A DNA stretch of 64,000 nt from Canna indica (lineage: Eukaryota; Streptophyta; Magnoliopsida; Zingiberales; Cannaceae). The DNA lies in the NCBI GenBank assembly GCA_034359265.1, contig CP136890.1, positions 54,987,501 to 55,051,500 of the forward strand, written 5' to 3'. The position numbers and the translations under genes were made by a program. Under the pieces are notes generated by a model. That model was not told where the DNA came from and did no database searches. It worked only from the letters and a program-made list of their open reading frames with translations. Below are positions 21,150 to 32,790 of the stretch, piece by piece; the stretch's first letter is position 1; each line of letters begins with the position of its first letter.

Positions 21150-24100
21150 TTATTCCTCATCATCTGAATAATAGTCTTCGAATTCTTCTTCTTCTTCCTC
21201 TTCTTCCTCTTCTTCATCTTCTTCATCTCCAGCTTCCTCAATTTCATGATCGTCATCATCAGCATATTCAACTTCTAATTGAATTGACGTTGTGTCTGCA
21301 TCCTCGAGTATTGGTATAATACGATCTACAGCAGGAGGATCATCTTCTTGATAGAAACCATGTGTCATATCAGGTATCAGCTCATTTTCTCCTACTATCG
21401 GATCAATTTTTCCTCTACCTTTTGTCTTACAGACTACACGCCAATCTGCTCTATCTTTATTTCGAGCCGGATACTTCGCGTAATATACTTGTTCGGCTTG
21501 TGATGCGAATATAAAAGGCTCATTTGCTGCCAATTTCGATTTGTAATTAACCTCAACAAGTTTGTATTTTGGATGAACTTTCATGCCCCTTTATGTTGTA
21601 TCGAACCAATGACATCTAAATAGGATCACTGATTTCAAGCCGAAGTAGTGCAACTCTTTCACTTCTTCCACCAGTCCATAAAAATCCATATCACATTCAA
21701 CATAGGTTGTCCCTTTCACGCAGACCCCAGCATTCATCGTCTTTTTTTGTAAATGAATATTCAACCGTGTGAAATTTATACCCGTTAACAAAATATCCGC
21801 TATAGCACGACACAAGTCGCGACGGTCCACTAACAAACTCAAATATTCTTTCATCTATTTCAGCTCTGTGATCTTTGCTGTAAGTCTGAATCCAAATAGG
21901 GAAATCACGATTCCGTAATCTCTCCAATTCTTGATCGTTGTGAATAGAGTATTTTTGCACCATCTCAATGTCAAATATTTCAATGAATTGTTCAATCTCT
22001 GGACAATTGAGTAATACATACAAGTGTGCCAAATGATACTCTTCATCGCTTAAGTGTCGAGATGGACGAGAACCAAAAGCACGACCAGAGTGATAAAATA
22101 TATTTAAACGTCCATCTGAATGTCGAACACCCCCGTCGTCGTTACGTGGAAGACGATCAAATCTTGTTTGTACTGTCGATTCAAAGTAAAATGAGCAGAA
22201 TATTGAAATTTCTTGGATGATATACGATTCAGATATTGATCCTTCAACAGCTGCGGTGTTCTTTACTTTTTTCTTCAGACGATTCATGTATCTTTCAAAT
22301 AAGTACATCCACCGATATTGAACGGGGCCACCAACTCGTGCCTCGTATGCCAAGTGTATCGGTAGATGCTCCATCGAGTCAAAAAATGCAGGAGGGAAAA
22401 ACTACTCCAGCTTGCATATGATTTCAACAATATTATTTTCAAGTGTTGACATATCTTCGACTCGAAGGACATTTGCACAGATGTTTCTAAAAAACATACT
22501 TAATTTAGTCAACGGACCCTAAATATTATCAGGTAGAAGATCTCGAAATGCGATCGGAAGTAATCTCTGCATGAATACATGACAGTCATGGCTCTTCATC
22601 CCTGATATTTTGCAATCATCGACGTTCACACATCGAGATAAGTTTGAAGCATATCCATCGGGTAATCTGAGTTCTTTTACCCATTGACAAACATCTTTGA
22701 TCTGTTGTTTATTTAACACATATAGGGCCTTCGGTTTCAGATATCGTCAGTTGACCTCTTGTAACTCCAACTCTGGTCTTTTACAAAGTATTTTCAGATC
22801 ATGTCGGGCTTTGACATTATCTTTAGTTTTTCCAGAAATATCCATCAAAGTGTTGAAAATATTATCAAACATATTTTTTTCAATGTGCATGACATCTAAA
22901 TTATGTCGAATCAATAATGAACTCCAATAGGGCAATTCCCAAAAGATACTTTTTTTCACCCAGTTGTGTGTTTGGCCAAAACCTGACACTCTTTCATTGC
23001 GACCAAATACTATATCTGGAAGTGCTGAAACACGTGCTAACATTTGTTCACCAGACAACATCGGTGGTGGCCCATCTCTTTCGACTCTGCCCTTAGTAAA
23101 TTTATTACGATTCCTTCGATACTGGTGATTAACCAGTAGGAATCGACGATGACAATCAAAGAATGAGATTTTTCGTCTGTTCTGAAGACTGATTGATTTA
23201 GAGTGTTCCATACAATACGGACAAGAGAGTCGGCCGTGAGTGCTCCAACCCGACAACATGCCGTACGCCGGGAAATCATTGATTGTCCACAAGACCACGG
23301 CCTTTAAATTGAAGTTTTGCTTCCGATGACAATCATAAGTGACAGCTCCCTCAGTCCACAATGTTTTCAATTCATCTATCAAGGGTCTGAGAAATATGTC
23401 AATTTCTTTTCGCGGACCCTTAGGACCCGGAATAATCATCGAAAGATAAATAAATTCATCTTTCATGCACATTGACGGTGGCAAATTATAAACTATCAGC
23501 AGCACTGACCAAACTGAATAAGGAGTTGCAGAATGTCCAAACGGATTAAAACCATCTGTGCACAATCCCAATATGATATTTCTAGTATCCCTAGCATATG
23601 AAGGATAACATGTATCCAAATGTTTCCATGCTTCACTGTCAGATGGATGAGTCATTACTGTATAATCACGACTTCTTGCATGCCAACTCATGTGGGGGGC
23701 TGTATTTTCCGACATGAATAATCTTTGAAGCCTCGGTGTTAGTGGAAAATACCAAAGCACCTTAAACGGGATATTTTTCTGTCGGACCGATTTCTTCTCC
23801 TTGTAACGAGGGTGTTGACATACAGGGCATTTATCCAACTGCACATTTTCTTTATAATATAAAATGCAGTTATTTTGGCACGCGTGTATTTTTTCGTACC
23901 CAAGCCCCAATTTTCTCATTAGCTTTTTAGTCTTATAAAAAGTTGGCTCAAACTTATTATCAGTAGGCAGCATTCCATTAATCAATCCAGCAATCCGATC
24001 ATACGCAACTCCGCTGATATTACAATCGGCCTTGATGTTTAAGAGTTGTGTCATTGCTGAAAACCTAGTGTATTTAGGACAATTCTCATACAAAGGTTCA

Positions 24101-24636
24101 TCGGCAGCTTTCAACATCTCGTAAAATTCTGCAGCTTCTTTATTCGGTAATTCAATCTCTACCGCCGTTTGTACTTCTGTGATATCAAACGTTGTAGTAT
24201 CTGGTGGGACTGATGTCTGAAGAACTGGCCGATCAACATTATCATTCAGGTGGAATTGACCCCCAAGACTATCAAGTATCATAGTTCTATAGGGATTACA
24301 TTGACCGGATGAAGAAGCACCAGCAGAGGAAGATTCACCATATGTCTGAACGACAGGATTGCTCGACGTCCCGACTTCGCGTGACTCCCCGTGACAAGTC
24401 CATAAAAAATATCTTGGTGCAAATCCTTTGGTATATAGATGCAGAGTGACAGTCTCCCGATCCAAAAATCGTCCATTCTAACAAATGCGGCACGGACATC
24501 GGATTTGATCACCCATGCTAACGAAATTCCGATTCGAATAGGCGAAATTTAGGAAGTACGTTACGCCTAATCGAAAGTCATTCGTTAAAGCTCCACGATC
24601 AAGACGTCGGTACATCCAACTTCGATCAGCCGACAT
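21150..24636 (-). pseudogene. CACTA transposase (TNP2-type) with five stops and a frameshift
   Basis: One reading path starts at ATG 24636 (MSADRSWMYRRL, transposase-associated domain with 'CPCRIC'). It continues through the Transposase_21 core: 'CPVCQHPRYKEKKSVRQ', 'LGLCTDGFNPFG' and 'HNLDVMHIEKNMFDNIFNT', each with a conserved Asp. A DUF4218-type part ('GMKSHDCHVFMQRLLPIAFR', 'MEHLPIHLAYEARVGGPV') and a DUF4216-type end ('VLFRCHWFD'-like) follow. The C terminus is extremely acidic (about a dozen Glu in a row). In-frame stops lie at 24478-24480, 22747-22749, 22519-22521, near 22401 and near 21585. The frame shifts by one base at a run of seven A's near 21742-21748. The protein cannot be made full length. 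Most stops fit C-to-T or G-to-A change. Confidence 0.92.
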
Positions 24637-24710
24637 GATTCTGTCAATCAATGACAATTTCTTTGGTTAATGTCTTTAGGTGAGATTGTCCTATTCCATT
24701 CGGGATTTAT

Positions 24711-24900
24711 GTTATTCGTACTGCACTTACATTTTTATTTTAACTGTTAACTAATTATTCTAAATTTCGGCAGCATCTGCCTACAGTTCTCCGAATACGC
24801 ATATCATCTGGGCGCGTATCGGAGAACAAGAGAGATGTTGCCGAAATTTAGAATAATTAGTTAACAGTTAAAATAAAAACGTAAGTGCAGTACAAATAAC
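24711..24900. repeat. Long inverted repeat upstream of the CACTA transposase
   Basis: Arm 1 (24711-24777) and arm 2 (24834-24900) are 67 bp each and complementary apart from a few mismatches. The 56-bp spacer holds a further short pair (24788-24799 and 24813-24824). Weaker complementarity continues outward for 20-30 bp. The arms lie 75-265 bp upstream of the transposase start, in the probable promoter or leader. Confidence 0.9.
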
Positions 24901-25108
24901 TATATTCCCAAATTGTCCAATCAGGGACAATTCAAGAATTGTACGTCGTATAAAAGATCATCTACTTCTTTTACACGAACATATAATCCCCGAACGGATC
25001 TAAGGTTTTGCTAAATCATATCCGACTCATCGATGCGTACGTGAAACATATCAACTCGTCGGATGGATGATTATTTTCTAAATGTTTCGAGACAGTTCGA
25101 GTCTATAT

Positions 25109-25212
25109 TGGACGATTCCGGCGCGCGTCCGAAGTGGACGATTCCGGCGCGAGTCCGAATTGGACCATTCCGGCGCGCGTCCGAAGTGGACGATTCCGGC
25201 GCGCGTCCGAAG
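25109..25212. repeat. Four tandem 26-bp GC-rich repeats
   Basis: Four consecutive units each contain GATTCCGGCGCG and CGTCCGAA, with only one to three changes between units. They lie about 0.5 kb upstream of the CACTA transposase start, between the inverted repeat and the right end of the element. Confidence 0.88.
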
Positions 25213-25664
25213 TGGATAATTCCGAAATTAATCTAAACTCTAAAAATTATTCTAACAAATTAAATAATTAATCTAAATAATTAATTAACAATTAATTAAC
25301 AATTAAAAAACAATAATAAAATAATATTAAACTACAAATTCCGGCGCCGGAGTCAGGTGGACTCCGGCGCCGGCGTACACTGGCCGGACACACTGTCCGG
25401 CCAATGTACAAGGTCCGGCGGCGGCCATCGGCCGACCGCCGCCGGCCGAAACCCTATTTTTAGGGTTTCGGTCGGATTTTCTACCGACCGCAACGGGAAG
25501 AGACGGCAACCGGAGGGCATATACCTGACAGTGTCGGCAGCAGCGGGAGGCGTCGTCGGCGTTGTCGGCGTCGGCAGCGGCGGCGAGAGGAAGGAGAGGA
25601 GGCGGCGGCGGCAGCAGCGGGAGGAAGAAGGGGGCCGGGCGCGATCTGCGACCTATATAAACTT

Positions 25665-25955
25665 ATCAGCAACGGCTCACTCGCCCGTTAGAAAGCCGTT
25701 GCTGATAATTTATCATCAGCAACGGCTCACTTGTCCGTTAGCAAGCCGTTGCTAATAAGTTATCATCAGCAACGGCTCACTTGTCCGTTAGAAAGCCGTT
25801 GCTGATAATTAAAATCATCAGCAACGGCTCGCATGTCCGTTAGAAAGCCGTTGCAGATACAACATATCTGCAACGGCTCGAGCGGCCGTAAGAATGCCGT
25901 TGAAAATAACAACGGCTTGAGCGGCCGTTGCTGATAGCCGTTGCTGAAGACCAAT
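25665..25955. repeat. Right subterminal repeats of the CACTA element
   Basis: Five or more near-tandem units of about 55 bp each contain ATCAGCAACGGCTC and GCCGTTGCTGAT as a facing pair, so each unit is itself a small inverted repeat. They match the left-end motifs. The promoter of the transposase probably lies among or just left of them. Confidence 0.85.
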
Positions 25956-26136
25956 TTTCTAGTAGTGAATGTCCTTCCGATTTCTAATTTATCTGATTTT
26001 TCCGATCGAGGACATCGAATGCTAATTGATATGGAATCTGAAAGATATTCTCAATGAAATCATTAGTCCCATATTTGTTATCATCAAAACCATCAAAACC
26101 GAGATTAAGGCTAAGGTTGAAAACCTAAAGCCAATA

Positions 26137-26160
26137 ATCTTCCTTTTTTTGATGATGACA
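26137..26160 (-). other. Polypurine tract of element A
   Basis: On the minus strand an A-rich and G-containing tract directly precedes the 3' LTR start. The same tract is found next to the LTRs at 17099 and 59598. It primes plus-strand DNA synthesis in LTR elements. Confidence 0.75.
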
Positions 26161-29100
26161 AACATCCTCAAGAAAATATATATACATTAAAGCATATAGG
26201 ATATCAACTTAGGAATTTCTCCCCCTATCAATATGCATATCTATAAGAATAAACTCCCCCTATCTATATGCATGGATTTCCTATATTTTTCTCCCCTTTA
26301 CCTATATTTTTCTCTCCATTTTAACTATATATTTCTACCTCTTTTGACATCAATCAAAAAGGGCAAGAAGGGTCTATCTATTCAAATGGATGAAAGACAA
26401 GTATTTTTTCATGAAGTTGAGACTCTAAAGATTTTTCATGAAATAAGAAAATCTCGACCAAGGGATGGAAAAATAAATGTTTAACTTAGCATGGTTTCAT
26501 TTGACATATGCATGAAAGCATGAAAATGCTAAGTATCAATTCTTTTGATTTCATTCAAACTTTCAAAATTCCAAGATCTAATCATTTAAAGCATGTTTTA
26601 GAAGTTTGAAATGAAAATGAAATCATTTGATCCAAATATAAACTTAGCACATGGTTTCATTTGAAATAAGCATGAAAACTATGAAAATGCTAAGTCTTAA
26701 TTTTGCTATCTACTCATGTTTTCTTATATTTAGGCATCTAAACATCAAACATGAGATAATATAAGTCTATGAATTTTGTTTGGGCTTAAGATGAGACTTT
26801 TAAGTTATTTTGTTGACTTAGGTCAACCTATCTTCAAGATTTCAAAAATCAACCTTTTAAGTTTACACAAAATCATATTTTTGACAAATATTTTTTAAAC
26901 CAATTTTTGGATGAAAATTTTGATACCAAATATTGAATGGTCATTTGAAATGCACGTATCAAGTTTGAACTCAAAATGAAATTTCTAAGTTCATTTTTCA
27001 TCCTACATTGTTTTTAATGAAAACACTAGATATTTCTAGCAATCATTCAAGAATTCAAAATCATTCCTAGAAATGATTTTACTCAATCAATGGTGTGAAT
27101 GATATTAGAAACATAAACAAAATGGTATACACACACTTTCATTTGAAATTTTTGAAGAAATATCAAAGTATCAAAAAGATTGATATTTCATATAATGATA
27201 CTTTGTGTTTTCGAAATCCAACTTCAAAATTGTATTATAAATTAGATTCTTGATGAAACTTTTTGAAATTTTTACACATAAAACTAGATTTTTCATTGAA
27301 TGTGTAGTTTCAAGAATCATCAAAAAATGATTTTTCTATATTTCTCTAGAAATAACTGAAATTGATGATACCAATTGTTGAACAAATGATAATTTTTGTT
27401 ATTTTCAGTTATTCTTAAAACTTGTTCAATTTTCATTCAAACTTTCATGACACCACATGGTTTGGAATGAAAATTATGTCCTTAAGTCAACATATCAACC
27501 TAGCATGGTTTAATTCAAAACTAAACTAGTTTTTATGAAACTTGCTAAGTTTCAATCTTAACATTTACTCATGATTTTTCAAATTTTAATCTATGGATAC
27601 CTAACATGAGTAAATCTAAACATGTTCCACAAATATGGATTAAAAATGAGACCTTTAAGTCAACTTGTTGACTTGGGTCAACATGGTTCAAAAGGCGTTA
27701 ACATGAATTAACCTCTATGTCATTTTATCCATATCCATATGAATTTTTCACTCTAAATGCATGGAAACATGTCATACCTATTTTTAAACATGTTTATTAA
27801 GTTTGGACTTAAAATCAAGTGTCCAAGTCAATTTGTTGACTTAGGTCAACCCTTTTAAGCTTAAGTCCACTAATGTGATCTAGTTATCACATTTTCATCT
27901 GCACATGAATTTTTAAGATTGAACACCTAGAGTCATATCATGTGTGTCTAAACATGTTTGTTTGATGTTTACTCAAAATGAGGTCTCTAGTATGAGTTTT
28001 AACCTAGAGCAAGTTTCATTCAATCAAGATATCATGAAATTGCCTAAGTTATCCAAATTTTTCTTACTCATGAAAATTCAAACAATTATCATGCAAAATC
28101 AATCATGAGTATATAGAGACATCATTAAGGCATTAATATTCAATCATCATACAAAGATTTTTTTAAAGTTAAATTCATACCTTATTTTTAGAAATTTCGT
28201 TTTATTTCAAGTTTAACTTAACATGAAGTCTCTAAAGAAGAATTTTAACCTAGTTCAAATTTCATTCAATCAAGATATCATGAAATTGAGCTAAGTTAAC
28301 AAAAAAATTCTCACTTATGAAGATTCAAATATTTATCATGCATAATCAATCATGAGCATAGAGAAATCATTTAAGCCTGAGTATTCAATTATTTTACCAA
28401 GATTTTTGCAAAATTAAATTCATACCTTATTTCTTGAAAATTTGCCCAACTTTTCATTTCCTTTTTCATTTTCTTTTAGATAGGATAGCCTTTCAAATTT
28501 TTAACTTGCAAGTAGACTTCATTAGTATCATAATGAAATAATATGACTACTAGCAAGCTAACATACTACATAGAAAGGTTCAATCCAAAGTTTCATTTTG
28601 AAACCTTAACCTATGCTAGATAGTAAAGATTCATTTTAAATGAGTTTTCATGATATCTAAATGAATCTAAGAGATCTTAAGATGTGAACTATTTGAGAAA
28701 TAAGATCTCTACCTATGTTAAACTAGTTTGGACTTACAAGAAGGTCTCTAATAATAGATATTTACCTAGAATAAGTTTCATTCAATAAAATTTGTCTAAG
28801 TACTAAAGTTCTACCTACTCATGAGAATTCAAGGATTTTAACATGTAATTCTAATCATGAGTATAGAGACATAGTTTAATCTTAAGCATTGAGGTATAAC
28901 ACTAAGATTTTGAAATTATCAAGGTTATACCATATTCATGATGATTTAGCCAAACTAATATTTTTCTTCCTAAATAGCCTTCCTAAAAACTTATAACTTG
29001 TAAGTAAGCTACACTAATATTTTTAGAGAAAATATAGCTACTTAGCAAGCTAACTCAACCAAAAAGCAAAGAGATGCATCAAGTATCATTATGAAATATC

Positions 29101-29545
29101 ACTTTGCTAAATGGTTTCAAATTCATTTCAAAATGAAATCGAGTGATATCAAAACGAATTTTAAGAGATCACAAGAATAATAAATGAAAAATATGATCTC
29201 CAATCCTTTCTACTGGTTGAAAACCGAAAGGCCACAAGATGCCTACAATTTAAAACCGCAAGGTCGCTTAGGCCCATTACAGGCCACCGGGGTCTCCGAA
29301 GAGATCGGAAATCAAAAATTAAAAATCATTTGATAAAAAGAACTCTTTTACAAGAGCGGGGAAAACAACTCAATCTAAAGCATGTATCAAAACTCCAACT
29401 TTAATTTAAGCAAGAGGGTATAGGAGATGGTACCAAAATAGTTTTGATGCCAACTTTACCTAAGGCATCAATGTAGCTTGAAGTTGCAACCAAAGGAGGA
29501 TTCATCATTCAAGTCTATGGTCAACTTCAACACATCACTTCTCAT
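26161..29545 (-). mobile_element. Non-coding internal region of element A (place of missing pol)
   Basis: About 3.4 kb of AT-rich DNA lies between the gag stop and the polypurine tract, with no long frame on either strand. It is colinear with 59613-62751 of element D and, in part, with 47866-48716 of element G. It contains recurrent phrases ('aaatgargtctctaagt', 'tactcatga', 'cctagcatggtttcatt') at irregular spacing, and inverted pairs GTTGAC-N4-GTCAAC at 26812, 27667 and 27835. No protease, integrase, RT or RNase H motif could be found. Confidence 0.8.
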
Positions 29546-31008
29546 TTATCCTTGTGTGGTAGCTCCCCCTACAAAAGAAGATGAGACTTTTGGTACCCAA
29601 ATGGCTTTGGGTCCTTGGGGGTGAGTTGGCCTAGGAATCCAAAGTGTCTTAACCACACTTGGATTTTTCTTAAATGCACAATCAACAATAGCATAGCCAA
29701 AAATACCACAACAAAAACAATATATGTCCATTGAATTTCTTTTTATTTATGCTATGGACATTAGATCTATCATTTGAATGCTTGACATGTGGAACATGAT
29801 GAGTATGAGCATTCTTTGAAACATCATTTTTCTTTTGACCTTGATGTTTAAATGTGGAATGCCTAATGTGAGATTTTGCATTAGCTAGAATGCATAGCAT
29901 GAGATTTATGATGAACATGCGCATTTTTGAAGGAAGCATTTTTCTTTTCAATTTTCTTGAAGGATGTTGAGTTTCTCAAATTATGTACTTCCTTATTCAA
30001 AACTAAAATCTCATCTTTCCAAACTTCAATTGACTTATGCATGACATATAGTTCAGATTTCAAAATATTGTTCTCACTTATGATTTTTGAATTCTCAAAT
30101 TTTAAATTTTCATTTCCAAGCTTTAAGTCCTTAAGCTCAAAATTCAATCTATCATGACATATATCAAATGAGCTAGACTTCAATTTCTCATTTTCTAGCT
30201 TTAATTCATGCACATGAGAATTAAGCATCACATTTTCTTTCTTTAGCATCTCATTTTCCTTATCCTTTTTAGCAAGCAAGGTGTACATTATCTTATATTC
30301 GCTTACTAACTCATCATATTGTATATCATGTGAATTAGAAGAGCTAGTACTATCATTATCGTTATCATGACTAGATGAAGAAGAAAGTACCTCATTATTT
30401 ACAATTTTGAGGCTCACTTTGGAAGTGGCTTCATAGTCATGGGTAGAGGATGCTTCAAGTGAGTGAGATGTGGAGGTGGAAGCACTTGACCTCTTCCTTG
30501 CTTTGATATTCATGCTTGGGTAATTTTTGTTCACATGCCCCTTTTCTTAGCAAGCATGATAGATTACTTTTGTTTTTCGGCTCTTGGTTCTACTTCTTTG
30601 ACTAGAAGAGCTATGGGCATCAAAACTAAGATTAGTAGTAGGTGAGTGACCATTGTCATCACCACCTTCATCAAAAGTGCTAATTTCTTCGGTTTTGGCA
30701 TGATCGTATAAAATATTTAAGCTAGCCCATAAATCATAAGCCGAAGAACAATGCATGACTTTATCTAGGATGCCATTTGATAATGTGCAAAGTATGTAAT
30801 TCATGGCATCACCATTATATTTAAATATTTTCTTATCCATTTCACTCCAAGCATTCATATCAACCTTAGGTTCAATAAATTCCCAATGTAACATGTTAAA
30901 TACACCAAAACCTTTAGTCTTCAGAAATGTGTACATCCTAGATTTCCATAGACTAAAGTTTGATTCATCGAACCTATGAGATGAAGACGCTACACTCTCT
31001 AGAGCCAT
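29546..31008 (-). pseudogene. Gag-like gene of element A, degenerate
   Basis: The start at 31008 (MALESVASSSHRFDESNFSLW) is chosen because gag openings of this type carry F-x-x-x-NF-x-x-WK-x-RM-x-x-FL, seen also in element C. A UBN2/Copia-type N domain ('WASLNILYDHAKTEE') is followed by a first zinc knuckle that is dead: two of its three Cys read Tyr, and a stop sits inside (30547-30549). A long coiled coil (about 30290-29960) and a histidine-rich linker follow. A second knuckle (CFCCGIFGYAIVDC, with Tyr for His) precedes a tail ending FVGGATTQG. Frameshifts lie near 29900-29950 and 29700-29730. The product would bind and package the element's RNA. Confidence 0.85.
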
Positions 31009-31062
31009 TTCTAGATCGAGGCGAATTGTAGAATGGATGGTGAAATCACAATCTACGAACCC

Positions 31063-31074
31063 GCTCTGATACCA
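31063..31074 (-). other. Primer binding site of element A
   Basis: The minus strand reads TGGTATCAGAGC, two bases inside the 5' LTR end at 31077. Confidence 0.9.
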
Positions 31075-31076
31075 AT

Positions 31077-32615
31077 TGTTAACGAAATGGCGACACTAGA
31101 CGGAGGGTGAATAGTGTGTTTACTATAACAATTAGCCTAAATTCACTTTTAATCGTTTGATAACTTGTTTTAGGCAATTTGCTATTTGACAATTATATGT
31201 GGAAGCGATAAATGATAAAGCAATGAAAACAAACAATCAATCACAATGCTAACAGAATAATTTTATAGTGGTTCGGCCCCAATGCCTACTCCACTACCTA
31301 AGCACCCCACTTAGGATTTCCAAACTAGTTTTACTAGATTAATTTACGTTTCCCTTACACACGAGGACTTTTCACCGAAGAGACGCACTCTCGACCTAAG
31401 GCACTTCCACACCCGGAAGTCACCGCCTTCTTACCGAGAGTCCTCTTCCACCTCAACCCTAAGGGACAACTAAACTAATCCTAGAAAATACTAAGTTTAC
31501 ACAAGTGGCTTTACTCCTTTTCACCAAGGATATCACTTATATACTCAAGACCAAACACCTTGTCTTCACACGTACAGATAAAAACAAAGAGTTCAAATAA
31601 ATAATAAAAGATACAATCAAAAGAGCTAAATGATTAAACCAATTATTAAAGCTCCTTTGCAAGCCTTGGGCGCCTTCAACTCGTCAGGAGGTAGAACTCG
31701 ATCGAGACCCGAGTTGAGCCCAACTTGTGCGTTTGAAGAAGTTGTTCGCAGAGGGAGCATAGCGCAAGCAATCTTTCTTTTGGAAGGCTCAGATCTCTCT
31801 TCTTGATGGCTCAATAAATTATGTAAGTGTGTGAGAGAGAATTAAAAGAAGTTATAACAAGTATATTTATACCCTATGGAAGAAACGACTGTTCAACGGA
31901 TAGAAAACTATCCGTTGCAGACCGCCGGTCGAATGGTTGGTCGATCGGTCTTTCGACCGCTCCTTTTCTCCCTGTGGGCGGTCGACCCATCGGTCGACCA
32001 ACGCATTTTGCATCTTCGGGTATCAACAGGTCGATTGACTGACGGGTCGACCCCCCGAGCTACTGCCCGTTTTGGGCTTCCATTGGTCTATCGCCCGGTC
32101 GATCGAAGTAGCTTTGCTACTTTTCTTTCATATGTTCGTTCGACCGACGGGTTGACCGAATGCTACTTTTCTTTCAAAAATCGGTCGACCGGTCGGTCGA
32201 CCAAAATGGCTTATGCCATTTATTTTACCCTATTCGGTCGACCGCCCGGTCGACCGCCCGGTCGACCGAACTTAGGCTTAATTGAATTTTCAGCCTTGTT
32301 TTCTTCCGCGCTTTGTTTTCGGATTTCGGCTTTCAATGAGCATCATCTTGGAGGTCTTTCATGTGATCTTTGAGCCCATCCAATGTGGCTTTGGTGCATT
32401 CATCGATCTTCGAGAAGTTTCCGCGACGAACCCGAGCGCGCCGATCAATGTCCTTGTGATTTTTGATTTCTTTGATTTTTTCGATCGAGGACATCGAACG
32501 CTAATAGATATGGAACCTGAAAGATATTCTCAATGAAATCATTAGTCCCATGTTTGTTATCATCAAAACCATCAAAACTGAGATTAAGGCTAAGGTTGAA
32601 AACCTAAAGCCAACA
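31077..32615 (-). repeat. 5' LTR of element A
   Basis: 1539 bp, TGTTAACGAAATGG to AAAGCCAACA. It carries the palindrome array at 31920-32270 and 'ccaatgcctactccactacctaagca', shared with all related LTRs here. It is intact, while the 3' LTR carries the CACTA element. Confidence 0.9.
31861..31873 (-). promoter_or_regulatory. TATA box of the element A 5' LTR
   Basis: The minus strand reads GGTATAAATATAC, about 780 bp inside the LTR, directly downstream (in element sense) of the palindrome array. The same motif sits in the 3' LTR at 18332-18345, and GGTTATAAATAC occupies this place in the C and fold-back LTRs. Confidence 0.65.
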
Positions 32616-32790
32616 ACATGTACACCGAACATGATTAAATCAAAACATGTTTGTAATGTTTGGGCTCAAAATGCAATTTCTAAGTCAATTTGTTCCTCTA
32701 GGTCAAACTTTTCAAGAATGAGTCCCCTAAAGTGATCTAGTTATCACTTTGTCTATCTACACATGATTTTTCAAGTTTAAGCACCTAGAA
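32616..32790 (-). mobile_element. Middle internal segment of element G
   Basis: This piece of the gag-only family's non-coding region ('aaaatgcaatttctaagtcaa') continues the sequence broken at 17543 by element A. It is broken again at 32790 by element B. TAGAA (32786-32790) is repeated at 47861-47865. Confidence 0.8.

Larger units (their letters stand above)
18921..25967 (-). mobile_element. CACTA (En/Spm) DNA transposon
   Basis: It begins CACTACTAGAAAAATGGTC and ends with the inverse, GACCAATTTTCTAGTAGTG, flanked by a perfect 3-bp target duplication AAT (18918-18920 and 25968-25970). These are the termini and duplication length of the CACTA superfamily. Both subterminal zones carry many copies of ATCAGCAACGGC in both orientations, the kind of site bound by the TNPA-type protein. 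Two minus-strand genes lie inside: a broken TNP2-type transposase and an apparently intact second gene. Total length 7047 bp. Confidence 0.96.
17544..26136 (-). repeat. 3' LTR of element A, interrupted by the CACTA element
   Basis: Without the 7047-bp CACTA insert and its 3-bp duplication, it is about 1543 bp, against 1539 bp for the 5' LTR. The uninterrupted partner reads gatcaatgtcc at the insertion point, which gives a direct empty-site comparison. A minus-strand TATA-like element (GGTATAAATATACC) lies at 18332-18345. Confidence 0.88.
17544..32615 (-). mobile_element. Gag-only LTR element A (carries a nested CACTA element)
   Basis: LTRs at 17544-26136 (3', interrupted) and 31077-32615 (5') begin TGTTAACGAAATGG and end AAAGCCAAYA. 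Flanks ATATG (17539-17543) and ACATG (32616-32620) are a one-mismatch target duplication. The interior (4940 bp) has a PBS, a Gag reading region, about 3.4 kb of non-coding DNA and a polypurine tract. There is no protease, integrase, RT or RNase H. The element sits in element G. Confidence 0.88.

Noticed and set aside
22026..22421. Plus-strand frames across the transposase
   Set aside because: They are antisense to clear DUF4218-type sequence and share no features with known proteins.
25109..25212. CRISPR or minisatellite call for the 26-bp repeats
   Set aside because: The units abut without spacers and number only four; they are short tandem repeats inside a CACTA element.
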